From: JACKII01 sp963807085
GTDB taxonomy: Bacteria; Pseudomonadota; Alphaproteobacteria; Bin95
NCBI GenBank assembly: GCA_963807085.1
Contig: CAWEBB010000021.1
Location: forward strand, 1 to 64,000
Length of the DNA: 64,000 bases
Direction: 5' to 3'
Made by a program: the position numbers and the translations under genes. Each line of letters opens with the position of its first letter. Within the stretch, counting starts at the first letter, position 1. The notes under the pieces are model-generated. The model made no database searches and was not told where the DNA came from. It saw only the letters and a list, made by a program, of their open reading frames with translations. This document shows, piece by piece, positions 44,725-53,865 of this stretch.

Positions 44725-45492
44725 TCAGGCCGCTTGCCGCTTATCCCCGCGGGCATAGTCGTGCACCGCGTCGCCGAACAGCCCGAACAGGTCGTTCGAC
44801 AGCCGGTCTTCGCCATAGATGGCTTCCGGATGCCATTGCACGCCCAGCACATAGCCGGGCGACTCCGGTGCGGATACCGCCTCGACGATGCCGTCGTCGC
44901 TCATTGCCTCGACGATCAGGCCGGGCGCCACCCGGTTGCATGCCTGGGCGTGCAGGGAATTGATCATCACCCGCTCCTGCCCCGTCAGCTTTGACAATAT
45001 TCCGCCCGGGGTCAGCGTCACCCAATGCGCCAGCGCCACTTTCCGAGCGGACGACGCCGCCTTGTCCGAACGATGATCCCGCTTGCCCGGCAGCTTGTGC
45101 ACGAATTGGTGCAGCGAACCGCCCAGTGCCACGTTCAGTTCCTGAATTCCCCGACAGACGGCGAACACCGGCACGCCCATCTGCACCGCCATGCGGATGA
45201 GCGGCAGCGTCGTCGCATCCCGCGCCGGGTCGTGCTTGATATCGTCGGCAGCGCGCGGCGTGTCGTAATGGTGCGGCTCCACGTTGGACGGGCTGCCGGT
45301 CAGCACGATACCGTCCAGGCGGGTCAGCAACTCCGCGTGCTCGGTCTTGTCGCCGAGTGCCGGAATGATGACCGGCATCGCACCGGACACGTCATGCAGC
45401 GCGTCGATATAACGCTGACTGGTTGCATGCGAGTATAAGTTTGAGTGCATCTCTCGCAAACAAGCTGATACGCCGACCACGGGTCGGGGCAT
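44725..45492 (-). CDS. Class I glutamine amidotransferase-like hydrolase (PuuD-like)
   Basis: A 255-aa peptidase C26-type enzyme related to gamma-glutamyl-GABA hydrolase. GIVLTGSPSNVEPHHYD, the nucleophile block VPVFAVCRGIQELNVALGGS (Cys), NSLHAQACNRVAPGL and the His-x-Glu pair LGVQWHPEAIYG form the triad. ATG 45492 follows GAAGGGAG. It may act on a gamma-glutamyl amide; no other putrescine genes are nearby. Confidence 0.88.
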   Translation of the reverse strand: MPRPVVGVSACLREMHSNLYSHATSQRYIDALHDVSGAMPVIIPALGDKTEHAELLTRLDGIVLTGSPSNVEPHHYDTPRAADDIKHDPARDATTLPLIRMAVQMGVPVFAVCRGIQELNVALGGSLHQFVHKLPGKRDHRSDKAASSARKVALAHWVTLTPGGILSKLTGQERVMINSLHAQACNRVAPGLIVEAMSDDGIVEAVSAPESPGYVLGVQWHPEAIYGEDRLSNDLFGLFGDAVHDYARGDKRQAA

Positions 45493-45635
45493 AATTCGAT
45501 TACTCCCTTCACTAGTTCCAGCTGCCAATATGGCAAGAATAAACCGTTTCGGCAAACCGCCAGGAGAAACTTTTATCATATGGAAAGGTCGCGTCGCGGC
45601 CTACGGCTCGATTAATTTCCGGTGGCGCTTCGGCC

Positions 45636-46928
45636 TCAGCCCGCAAAGGGATCGGTTACCAAGATGGTTTCATCCCGCTCCGGCCCTGTCGATAGCAGGG
45701 CGACCGGTGCGCCGATCAGCTCCTCGATCCGGCGCACATACTTGATGGCCGTCGCGGGCAGGTCCGCCCATGAGCGGGCGCCGCGGGTGGACTGGCTCCA
45801 GCCCTCCAGCGTTTCATAGACGGGTGTCACTTCCGCCTGCAGCTTCATGCTGGCGGGAAAGTAGTCGTAGCGTTTGCCCGCCGCATCCTCATAGGCGATG
45901 CACACCTTCAGCTCCGGCATTTCGTCCAGCACGTCCAGCTTGGTCAGCGCAATGCCGTCGATCCCGCCGACCTGCACCGACTGGCGCACCAGCACGGCGT
46001 CGAACCAGCCGCACCGCCGCTTGCGGCCGGTAACGACCCCGAACTCCTTGCCCCGCTCGCCCAAAAACTCACCGATTTCGTTTTTTTGCTCGGTCGGAAA
46101 CGGGCCGGCGCCCACGCGGGTCGTATAGGCCTTGGTAATGCCCAGCACGTAGCCGACCGCATCGTTGCTGGCGCCGGAGCCGCTGCCGGCAGACGCCGCC
46201 ACGGTGTTGGACGAGGTCACGAACGGATAGGTGCCATGGTCGATGTCCAGCATGGTGCCCTGCGCGCCCTCGAACAGCAGGCGCTTGCCGGCCTTGCGCG
46301 CCTCGTGCAGACGACGCCAGGCGGGCTCGATATAGTCCACCAGCTTGGGCGCGATGCCGGTCAAGACGGCTAGCAGTTCCCCGGCGTCGATCTCCGGCTC
46401 GCCCAGGCCGCGCAGAAAGGCGTTGTGGTGCAGCAGCAGGGGCTCGATCTTGGCCGCGAGCGTCTCGGGCTCGGCCAGGTCGCACATGCGGATGGCGCGG
46501 CGGGCCACCTTGTCCTCATAGGCGATGCCGATGCCGCGGCCAGTCGTGCCGATGGCGCCCTTGCCGCGCGCCTTTTCCCGGGCCTGGTCCAGCTTGGGGT
46601 AAAACGGCAGGATCACGGTGGCGTTCTCGGCAATGCGCAAGTTCTCGGGCCCGACCGTCAGGCCCTGACCGCGGATACGCTCGATCTCCTCCAGCAGCGC
46701 CCACGGGTCGATGACGACACCGTTGCCGATGATCGAGAGCTTGCCGCGCGCCAAGCCGGAGGGCAGCAGCGAAAGCTTATAGGTATTGTCGCCGATCTGG
46801 AGCGTATGGCCGGCATTGTGCCCTCCCTGGAAGCGCACAACGATATCCGCGCGCGACGACAGCCAGTCCACAATCTTGCCCTTGCCTTCATCGCCCCACT
46901 GGGAGCCAATGACGGTCACGTTCGCCAT
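45636..46928 (-). CDS. purA: Adenylosuccinate synthetase
   Basis: Makes adenylosuccinate from IMP, aspartate and GTP in AMP synthesis. VIGSQWGDEGKGKIVDWL (P-loop with catalytic Asp), FQGGHNAGHTL (catalytic His), GTTGRGIGIAYEDKVARRAIR, LLFEGAQGTMLDIDHGTYPF and GRKRRCGWFDAVLVR are all present. 430 residues, family-typical length. Start at ATG 46928 by homology. Confidence 0.97.
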   Translation of the reverse strand: MANVTVIGSQWGDEGKGKIVDWLSSRADIVVRFQGGHNAGHTLQIGDNTYKLSLLPSGLARGKLSIIGNGVVIDPWALLEEIERIRGQGLTVGPENLRIAENATVILPFYPKLDQAREKARGKGAIGTTGRGIGIAYEDKVARRAIRMCDLAEPETLAAKIEPLLLHHNAFLRGLGEPEIDAGELLAVLTGIAPKLVDYIEPAWRRLHEARKAGKRLLFEGAQGTMLDIDHGTYPFVTSSNTVAASAGSGSGASNDAVGYVLGITKAYTTRVGAGPFPTEQKNEIGEFLGERGKEFGVVTGRKRRCGWFDAVLVRQSVQVGGIDGIALTKLDVLDEMPELKVCIAYEDAAGKRYDYFPASMKLQAEVTPVYETLEGWSQSTRGARSWADLPATAIKYVRRIEELIGAPVALLSTGPERDETILVTDPFAG

Positions 46929-47029
46929 ACCCGAAATCCTTCGCCGCAAAACACGCAAACGAACAGGATATAGCGGGCTTGGCCAGGGATGATAAGCGAC
47001 GTATCGCCAAGGGGCTTCTTACCTGTCGG

Positions 47030-47455
47030 TCAGGCAGCCAAATCCGGCGATTTTGTCAGGAACACGCCCGCAATCTTCCAGGCGCCGTCCGGCTGCTGTT
47101 CCATGATGTAGTGGGCGATGACGGCGCCACCCTCCGGCCCGATGATCCGCACCGCCTGGATCACCTGTCCGTCACGCGTTCCCAACTCGCCAAACACATA
47201 GGACCGCGGCCGGTACACCTGCCGGTAGCCGGTCTTGACCATGGCCATGAATACATCGGCGGTGGGGAACATCTCGCGGACATTCGGCGCGGCGTAAGCG
47301 TAGGCCCCGGCAGCATCGTCCCGCTTGAACGCCGCGATCTGGCCGCTGATGACGGCGCGGATGGCGTCGCCAGCCGATGCGTTCTCTGCTTGCGCCTGCC
47401 CGCTGACGAACAGCGCAAGGGCGATGATCGCTATGGCCGTGGAAAAACGGGACAT
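47030..47455 (-). CDS. DUF4864-like exported protein
   Basis: A 141-aa protein with a signal peptide (MSRFSTAIAIIALALFVSGQ, cleavage near AQA). The rest, AIRAVISGQIAAFKRDDAAGAYAYAAPNVREMFPTAD and YIMEQQPDGAWKIAGVFL, resembles SnoaL/NTF2-like DUF4864 proteins. Periplasmic, function unknown. About 100 bp upstream of purA on the same strand. Confidence 0.8.
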   Translation of the reverse strand: MSRFSTAIAIIALALFVSGQAQAENASAGDAIRAVISGQIAAFKRDDAAGAYAYAAPNVREMFPTADVFMAMVKTGYRQVYRPRSYVFGELGTRDGQVIQAVRIIGPEGGAVIAHYIMEQQPDGAWKIAGVFLTKSPDLAA

Positions 47456-47610
47456 ATCTCTGCTCCTTTGGCCCCTATATAACCGATACGATAACGCCCG
47501 GCTTTCGGTTTGGCCTATGCCACTGCAATATAGCGGATGCACGCGCAAATGATCGTGCCGGCACCCACATGCTCAGCCGGGCGGCCGACGCGGAGAACCT
47601 GGGAGGACCA

Positions 47611-47730
47611 ATGATTGCCAAAACCGTCTGCCGGTTCGCGAGCAACACCGCTTCGAAGTTCGGGCGCAGCCAGACGATCTCGGGCGGCGGCAGTTACTGC
47701 GATCTCCGCTATTCGGCCAAAGGAAAATAG
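47611..47730 (+). CDS. Candidate 39-aa small protein
   Basis: ATG 47611 lies five bases after GGAGG (47602-47606), one of the best ribosome sites in the window. The product starts MIAKTVCRFASNTASKFGRS and ends YSAKGK, with two Cys, polar and basic and without a membrane helix. It sits in the intergenic region between the DUF4864 gene and the AsmA-like gene. No family recognised; codon use is plausible but the ORF is too short to prove. Confidence 0.45.
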   Translation: MIAKTVCRFASNTASKFGRSQTISGGGSYCDLRYSAKGK

Positions 47731-47772
47731 CGCCGCCCTGGAACCTCCTTCCGGGCCATGCATTAGTTAGGC

Positions 47773-49653
47773 ATGAAAACGCTATTGGCCATCCTTCTCG
47801 CCCTGTTGGCAGCCGTTCCGGCGGCGCTCGTTTTAGCCGCCATTTTCGTTACGGGTGAACACCTGCGACCGTACGCCGAAGATGCTGCATCGGAAATGGT
47901 CGGACGGCCGGTGCGCATCGGATCGTTGCAACTGCACAAAGACTGGCATTTCGGTATCGAAGCCACCGGCATCCGCGTCGCCAATGCTGAATGGGGCGAG
48001 GCGGATCATCTTGCATCGATCGGACGGGCCGACGTCGTGTTTCGGGTTTTGTCGGTGCTGGAAGAGCAACTCGACTTTCCGAAGATCGAGGTCAGCGACG
48101 CGGATATATTTCTGGAAGTCGACAAATCGGGCCGTTCGAATTCGAGCAAGGACTCAAGCGTCGCCGAGGTCGCCGCACCGGACGAACGCAGCGAATTCCC
48201 GATCGTGCGCGAGCTTCGCCTGAACGACATCAAACTCAGCCACCGCGATCAACAACGGGGAGAGAGCCACACGGTAATGCTGGATGAAGCGACCGGCTCG
48301 GCATCTGCCGCGGACGGCGTAGCTCTGAACGGGAACGGCTCCCTTAATGGTCAGCCGCTCGCTCTGACGTTCACCGGCGGGAGCTTTGAGGCGTTGGTGG
48401 ATGGCGTGGAGCCCTATCCGATCGATCTGACCATCGACGCGCAAACCAAGCTGCGCCTGGAAGGAACGCTGGTCAAACCGACCGAACTCAGCAGTGCCGA
48501 TCTGGCGATGCAGATTTCCGGCTCCAATTTATATGATTTTGGGCAGTTGTTGGGTCTGCCGTTGCCGTCGACGTCGCCTTTCGAACTCGAGGGCCAATTG
48601 ATAACCGGAGACTCTCGCGTCACGCTCCGGGATTTCAGCGGCACGATCGGCGACAGCGATGCGACCGGAACCGTTAGCGTCAATTACGGGGGAAAGGTGT
48701 TCAGGCTGGAAGGAGACATCCGCTCTGACAATCTGGACCTTGCCGATCTCGGCGGCTTGATCGGTGCGAAGCCCGACGCCGGCAAAACGGCAAACAAGGA
48801 ACAGAAGGCCGCGGACGATAGCGATGGGCTGATACCGGACACGCCGGTGCCGGTAGACGCCCTGCGGTCGGCGGAGATCGACCTGCATATCGTCGCGACC
48901 AAGGTCTCGTCGCCGGTGGCGCAGGTCGAGAGCATCGACGCAAAATTGCAGTTGGAAGACAGCCGCCTGCTGGTCCATCCCGTGACGTTGGGCGTTTCGG
49001 GCGGCACCGTCTCGGGCGAAATCGCGCTCAACGTACGAGAACAAATGCCCTCCGCCGATATCAAGGTCGAATTGCAGCAGGTTGAGATCAAGCCCTTCTT
49101 TAAGACCACCCAGTTCGTCCAGGAGATGGGCGGCACCGTCTCCGGCGCGCTTTATCTGCTGGGCACCGGAGAAAATCTGGACGCAATGGTCCGGTCTGCC
49201 CGGGGCAATGGGCACCTGGTCATGCGTGATGGCATGATCAGCGGCTTGCTGCTGGAGGCGGCGGGCCTTGATGTGACTGAAGCGCTCGGCCTGCTGGTCG
49301 GGGGAGATGCCAAGGTGCCGATCCGTTGCGCCGTCGCGGCGGTGATCGCCGATCGCGGCAAAATCTCGATCCAGCGCGGCGCGGTCGACACCACCGACAG
49401 CCTGCTCGTGACCGAGGGGCAAATTGACCTGGCGTCGGAACAAATTCAAATCCAGGTTGAAGCGCGCGCCAAGGATTTCAGCCTGATCGATGCATCCGCG
49501 CCAGTGCAGATCAGCGGCACCTTCAGCGATCCCAGCATCAATATCGGCGGTTTCGATCCCCTGCCCTTTTTTGAGTTGGGCGACCAGCCGGACGTCGACT
49601 GCTCGGTCCTGATCAATGCGGCCCGCGAAGTGGCCCCCGGCAAACCGGAATAG
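47773..49653 (+). CDS. AsmA-family envelope protein
   Basis: A 626-aa protein with one N-terminal membrane helix (LLAILLALLAAVPAALVLAA) and a long beta-rich periplasmic region. The start LRPYAEDAASEMVGRPVRIGSL and the C-terminal block GHLVMRDGMISGLLLEAAGL then GLLVGGDAKVPIRCAVA match AsmA-domain proteins, members of the bridge-like/AsmA group implicated in outer-membrane lipid homeostasis. The middle has an acidic Lys/Asp linker (ANKEQKAADDSDG). Single gene. Confidence 0.88.
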   Translation: MKTLLAILLALLAAVPAALVLAAIFVTGEHLRPYAEDAASEMVGRPVRIGSLQLHKDWHFGIEATGIRVANAEWGEADHLASIGRADVVFRVLSVLEEQLDFPKIEVSDADIFLEVDKSGRSNSSKDSSVAEVAAPDERSEFPIVRELRLNDIKLSHRDQQRGESHTVMLDEATGSASAADGVALNGNGSLNGQPLALTFTGGSFEALVDGVEPYPIDLTIDAQTKLRLEGTLVKPTELSSADLAMQISGSNLYDFGQLLGLPLPSTSPFELEGQLITGDSRVTLRDFSGTIGDSDATGTVSVNYGGKVFRLEGDIRSDNLDLADLGGLIGAKPDAGKTANKEQKAADDSDGLIPDTPVPVDALRSAEIDLHIVATKVSSPVAQVESIDAKLQLEDSRLLVHPVTLGVSGGTVSGEIALNVREQMPSADIKVELQQVEIKPFFKTTQFVQEMGGTVSGALYLLGTGENLDAMVRSARGNGHLVMRDGMISGLLLEAAGLDVTEALGLLVGGDAKVPIRCAVAAVIADRGKISIQRGAVDTTDSLLVTEGQIDLASEQIQIQVEARAKDFSLIDASAPVQISGTFSDPSINIGGFDPLPFFELGDQPDVDCSVLINAAREVAPGKPE

Positions 49654-49788
49654 CGCGCCACGTCGTCTTTGCCCTCAATCGAGGAGGGGCAGACAGCGTT
49701 TCTTGTTTGCGGCGGGTGGCGTTACTATCCTGCCAAACACGCGGCCACGCCGCGAACAGGTAGCGCACGCCTTTAACGGATTAGCAGT

Positions 49789-50742
49789 ATGGCTTCCAAG
49801 ATCGCCATCGTCGGCACCGGCCTGGTGGGGCGGGCCTGGTCCATTGTCTTTGCCCGCGCCGGCTATCGCGTCGCGTTGTTCGATCCCATGGAGGGCGCTT
49901 CGGCCAAGGCGCTGGAGCTGATCGAACAGAACCTGCCCGCACTCGCCGATGCCGACCTGCTGCGCGGCAAGACCCCGGCCGCCGTGCTCGGCCGCATCGC
50001 CCGGGCGGAAACGCTGAAAGCAGCGCTTGCTGACGCCGTCCACTGTCAGGAAAGCGCGCCGGAGCGGGTGGAGGTGAAGGCCGCGCTCTACCAAGACCTG
50101 GACCGGCTCGCCGCGCCCGAAACTGTGCTGGCTAGCTCGACCAGCGGTATTCCGGCCTCAAAGTTTACGGAGCCGCTGGCCAACCGGCAGCGCTGCCTGG
50201 TTGCCCACCCGATCAACCCGCCGCACATCATCCCGCTGGTGGAGATCGTGCCCGCGCCCTGGACCGATCCGGCTTTCGTCCAACGCACGCGCGAGCTGAT
50301 GGCGGCCGTCGGCCAGAGTCCGATCAGCACCACGCGCGAGGTGAACGGCTTCATCGTCAACCGTCTGCAAGGGGCGCTGCTGGGCGAGGCGTTCCGGCTG
50401 GTCGAGGACGGCGTCTGCTCCGTCGCGGACGTGGACGCGGCCATCGCCGACGGGCTCGGCCTGCGCTGGTCCTTCATCGGCCCGTTCGAGACCATCGACC
50501 TGAATTCTGCCCAGGGCGTCGCGGGCTATTGCGACATGCTGGGCCAACTATACTATGATCTGGCAAAGGAACAGGCGGAGCCCAGGGAATGGACGCCCGA
50601 GCTGGTCGCCCGCATCAACGAAGAACGCCGCGCGGCCCTGCCCATGAACCAACACCAGGCAAGGCAGGACTGGCGCGACCGGCAATTGGCGGCCCTGGTA
50701 GGTCACAAAAAAGCACAAGCAAGCAAGGACGGAAACGCATGA
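49789..50742 (+). CDS. 3-hydroxyacyl-CoA dehydrogenase-like (lambda-crystallin/gulonate type)
   Basis: A 317-aa NAD-dependent dehydrogenase. KIAIVGTGLVGRAWSIVFAR (GxGxxG), FDPMEGAS, LASSTSGIPASKFTEPL, the catalytic-His region RCLVAHPINPPHIIPLVEIV, and the second domain NGFIVNRLQGALLGEAFRLV. The single C-terminal domain and HPINPP motif resemble L-gulonate 3-dehydrogenase and lambda-crystallin rather than fatty-acid FadB. Its stop overlaps the next start (ATGA), so it heads an operon with the oxidoreductase and VOC genes. Confidence 0.87.
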   Translation: MASKIAIVGTGLVGRAWSIVFARAGYRVALFDPMEGASAKALELIEQNLPALADADLLRGKTPAAVLGRIARAETLKAALADAVHCQESAPERVEVKAALYQDLDRLAAPETVLASSTSGIPASKFTEPLANRQRCLVAHPINPPHIIPLVEIVPAPWTDPAFVQRTRELMAAVGQSPISTTREVNGFIVNRLQGALLGEAFRLVEDGVCSVADVDAAIADGLGLRWSFIGPFETIDLNSAQGVAGYCDMLGQLYYDLAKEQAEPREWTPELVARINEERRAALPMNQHQARQDWRDRQLAALVGHKKAQASKDGNA

Positions 50743-51794
50743 GCCAAGATACCATCCGCATCGGCCTGATCGGCGCAGGCGGCAACGTCCGCTCCCGGCA
50801 CATTCCGGGCTTCCGTGAGCAGCAAAACGTCGAGATCGTCTCGGTCGCGAACCGCACCCGCGCCTCCGGCCAGGCCATTGCCGACCAGTTCGGCATAGCC
50901 AAGGTTTGCGATGGCTGGCAGGAAGTGCTGGCCGATCCGAACGTGGATGCCGTCTGCATCGGCACCTGGCCCTATATGCACCGCACGCTGACTATCGCCG
51001 CGCTGGAGGCAGGCAAGCACGTTATGTGCGAGGCGCGCATGGCTATGAACCTATCGGACGCCAGGCACATGCTCGCCGCCTCGCGCAAGCGGCCGGGACT
51101 GGTAGCCCAGATCGTGCCCGCGCCGCACACGCTCGCCTTCGACAAGACTATCCAGGGCATGGTGGCGGACGGCCATATCGGCGACCTTATTGCCGTGGAT
51201 GCCCGCATCGCCGCCGCCCGCGCCTTTCCGGACGCTGGCGCGCCGGTGCACTGGCGGCACGACCGGGACCTTTCCGGCAACAATGTCATGAACATGGGCA
51301 TCTGGTACGAGGCCATGATGCGCTGGGTCGGCCAGATGAAGACCGTCATGGCCGTCGGCCAGAGCGTCGTGAAGCACCGGCTGGACGAGAACGGCAGGCG
51401 CGTCGCCATGCGCATTCCCGACCATGTGGACGTGATCGGCGAGATGGAGCAGGGCGGCCAGATGCGCTTCAACGTCTCCAGCGTGGTGGGTCACATGCCT
51501 TCGCTGGCAGACGTGCACCTGTTTGGCACCGAAGGCACCATCCGCCTGCACCAGCCGGTCGGCGGCGAGATGGCCTTGTCGGCAGGCAAGAAGGGCGACC
51601 AAGATCTTTCGTCGGTCTCAATTGACCAGGCCAAGAAGGGTGGCTGGCGCGTGGAGGAGGAATTTATCAACGCCATCCGCGGCCAGGAGCCCATCACCCA
51701 CACGGATTTTGAAACCGGCTGCAAGTACATGGAATGGACCGACGCCGTCTCCACAAGCCTGCGCGAGCGCCGGGCGGTGACGTTGCCGCTATAA
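50739..51794 (+). CDS. Gfo/Idh/MocA-family oxidoreductase
   Basis: A 351-aa NAD(P)-dependent oxidoreductase. IRIGLIGAGGNVRSRHIPGF (Rossmann), VANRTRASGQAIADQFG, DAVCIGTWPYMHRTLTIAALEAGKHVMCEARMA (an EKP-type site read here as EAR), and the substrate domain with VHLFGTEGTIRLHQP. The Lys of the usual EKP motif appears replaced by Ala, which would alter catalysis. ATG 50739 overlaps the upstream stop and has AAGGACGG before it. Confidence 0.87.
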   Translation: MSQDTIRIGLIGAGGNVRSRHIPGFREQQNVEIVSVANRTRASGQAIADQFGIAKVCDGWQEVLADPNVDAVCIGTWPYMHRTLTIAALEAGKHVMCEARMAMNLSDARHMLAASRKRPGLVAQIVPAPHTLAFDKTIQGMVADGHIGDLIAVDARIAAARAFPDAGAPVHWRHDRDLSGNNVMNMGIWYEAMMRWVGQMKTVMAVGQSVVKHRLDENGRRVAMRIPDHVDVIGEMEQGGQMRFNVSSVVGHMPSLADVHLFGTEGTIRLHQPVGGEMALSAGKKGDQDLSSVSIDQAKKGGWRVEEEFINAIRGQEPITHTDFETGCKYMEWTDAVSTSLRERRAVTLPL

Positions 51795-51817
51795 AGCATA
51801 ACGGAAGGACCAAAACA

Positions 51818-52225
51818 ATGCCCAAACTCCGCCATATCGCCATCACAGTGCCCGACATGGAAGCGGCCGCAAAATTCTACGAAGAGACTTTTGGCATGAC
51901 CCGCTCCATGGTCTCGCCCATCGCCATTCTGCTGACAGACGGGGTGATGAGCCTCGCCATTCTGAAGTTCCAGACCGATCAGCAGGCGGGCGACGAACGC
52001 GGCAAGGACTTCCATGGCCTGCACCATATCGGCTTTGTCGACGACGACCTGCCGGCGATGCAGCAGAAGATCGAGGCGAATGGCGGCGCCTATCACATGA
52101 GCCTGCCGAACTCGCCCGAAGGGGCCACTGAGGTGAAGTTCCGCGACCCGAACGGCGTGGTGTTCGACATCGTCGATAGCGGCTATGCGACCCGCGCCTG
52201 GGGCCTGAAGCTGGAGGAGGCATAA
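51818..52225 (+). CDS. VOC-family (glyoxalase/dioxygenase) protein
   Basis: A 135-aa vicinal-oxygen-chelate protein. LRHIAITVPDMEAAAKFYEE gives the first metal His; DFHGLHHIGFVDDDLPAMQQ the second half; EVKFRDPNGVVFDIVD the C-terminal ligand region. GGAAGGAC precedes ATG 51818, 23 bp after the oxidoreductase stop, so it is the third gene of that operon. Likely lyase, isomerase or dioxygenase on a small catabolic intermediate. Confidence 0.87.
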   Translation: MPKLRHIAITVPDMEAAAKFYEETFGMTRSMVSPIAILLTDGVMSLAILKFQTDQQAGDERGKDFHGLHHIGFVDDDLPAMQQKIEANGGAYHMSLPNSPEGATEVKFRDPNGVVFDIVDSGYATRAWGLKLEEA

Positions 52226-52247
52226 GCCCCGCCAGCGTGGCGCAAGC

Positions 52248-53099
52248 CTACACGCTGTCGAGGAAACCGATCACCGCGTCGGTGAAAGCGTCGTTCTTGT
52301 CGCCCGCCACCATGTGACCCGCGCCCGAGACGTCGGCGAACTGCGCGTGCGGCACGTATTCCTGGAATTCCCGCGCCCGTTCCTCCGTCACCAGATCGCT
52401 GGAGCCGCCCCGCACCAGCAGCGTCGGACAAGTCAGACGCCTGGCGGCGGCGATCATGCGCGCCGGATTGCGTTCCTCAAGCCGTGTGTCGGCGTCGGTC
52501 ACGAAGCGGGGGTCCCAATGCCAATAGTACCGGCCATCGTCCCGCTGCCGCAGGTTTTTCAGCAGGCCCGAATTGTCCTTTGGCCGTTTCCGGTGGGGCA
52601 GATAGCTCGCGACATAGTCGGCGCACTCCTCCAGGGAAGCAAAGCCGCTATCTGCCTTGGCCTTCATGAAGTTGATGATGTGCTCGACGCCCGCCTGTTC
52701 CACCGTCGGCGTGATATCGACCAGGACCAGGGCCGAAAGAACGGTCTCGTCGCTCTCCCCCTGCGCCAGCATCGCGGCGATGCCGCCGAGCGAGGCGCCG
52801 ACCACCACCGGCGGCGCATCGAAAGTGGCGCAGATTTCCCGCAGGTCCTGGGCGAAATACTCGATGTGGTAGTGGGCTTCCGGCGACCAGTCGCTGTCGC
52901 CATGGCCTCGCTGGTCGATGGTGTAGGCGACCCAGCCCTTCCCGGCCAGAGAGGCGGCAGCCCCGCCCCAGGCATGGCGGGTCTGGCCGCCACCATGGAA
53001 CAGCAGGACGACGCGGCCCTCCTCCCCCCAGCGGTCGGCGGCGAGGCGTAGACCCTCGGAAGTGCGGAATTCGGCTATAACCGGTTCGATGGCGACCAT
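52248..53099 (-). CDS. Alpha/beta hydrolase (283 aa)
   Basis: Classic fold: VVLLFHGGGQTRHAWGGAAA (oxyanion HGGG), YTIDQRGHGDSDW, nucleophile VVGASLGGIAAML (GASLG), LVLVDITPT, and the catalytic His in ADVSGAGHMVAGDKND. Peroxidase/esterase-like; substrate unknown. Convergent with the VOC operon, 22 bp apart. Confidence 0.88.
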   Translation of the reverse strand: MVAIEPVIAEFRTSEGLRLAADRWGEEGRVVLLFHGGGQTRHAWGGAAASLAGKGWVAYTIDQRGHGDSDWSPEAHYHIEYFAQDLREICATFDAPPVVVGASLGGIAAMLAQGESDETVLSALVLVDITPTVEQAGVEHIINFMKAKADSGFASLEECADYVASYLPHRKRPKDNSGLLKNLRQRDDGRYYWHWDPRFVTDADTRLEERNPARMIAAARRLTCPTLLVRGGSSDLVTEERAREFQEYVPHAQFADVSGAGHMVAGDKNDAFTDAVIGFLDSV

Positions 53100-53255
53100 T
53101 AAATTGCTCTTTCTTCACCTATGGTTGGGTCTAGCAAAGGCCGTTGTTTCAACCATGGCAAGGCCGCCATCGGCCCCAGTCAGGGTTTCGTAGCGGTGAC
53201 GGCGCATTATCGATAAGCGGTGGCGTGGCGATAACTGCTCTGCTTCACTGCCGGT

Positions 53256-53777
53256 ATGAGCGAGCGAAGACCCATTCTGTTGATCCTGTCGGGCTTGCCG
53301 GGTGTCGGCAAGTCAACCGTCGCAAAGAGCCTTTCGGCGCGAACCGGCGGCTTCTATTTGCGGATCGATACAATTGAGCAGGCGCTGGCCACGTCGACAC
53401 TACGGATCAACCGGGCAGAGGATGCCGGCTACGCAATCGCCTGCGCCATCGCGTCGGATAACTTATGCGGCGGGAAGGTGGTTATCGCCGACTCCGTCAA
53501 TCCGCTGCCCGTAACGCGCGATGCGTTTCTTGCGGTCGCGCAAGAGTGCGGGGCTGCCGCCATAGAGGTAGAAGTAATTTGCTCCGACCCGATCATGCAC
53601 CGCCACCGGGTGGAGACGCGCGCAAGCGATATACCCGGCCTAGCGCTGCCGGACTGGCAGAGCGTGGTGTCCCGCGAATATCATCCCTGGACCCGAGAGC
53701 GGCTGGTGCTCGATACGGCGAAAGTCTCGGTCGGCCAATGTGTCGATCACATTCTAGGTTACTTGCCCGGTCACTGA
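53256..53777 (+). CDS. P-loop kinase-like ATPase (173 aa)
   Basis: Walker A LSGLPGVGKSTVAKSLSART at residues about 12-31, then IDTIEQAL, GGKVVIADSVNPLPVTRD and VICSDPIMHRHRVETR, the layout of AAA_33/zeta-like small kinases. The substrate might be a nucleotide, sugar or antibiotic; not inferable. Monocistronic. Confidence 0.8.
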   Translation: MSERRPILLILSGLPGVGKSTVAKSLSARTGGFYLRIDTIEQALATSTLRINRAEDAGYAIACAIASDNLCGGKVVIADSVNPLPVTRDAFLAVAQECGAAAIEVEVICSDPIMHRHRVETRASDIPGLALPDWQSVVSREYHPWTRERLVLDTAKVSVGQCVDHILGYLPGH

Positions 53778-53865
53778 CGAACGACCAGTCTTGCAGCCAA
53801 CGGGCGACCGCGCCCTCCAACTTGGGTCAACTAGGCCGGTCACACAGATAGAGAGAGGGAAAAGC

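Noticed and set aside
53791..53865. Longer N-terminus for the quinone-oxidoreductase gene
   Set aside because: The extra 25 residues are not family-like and the GAGAGGGA site sits before ATG 53866.
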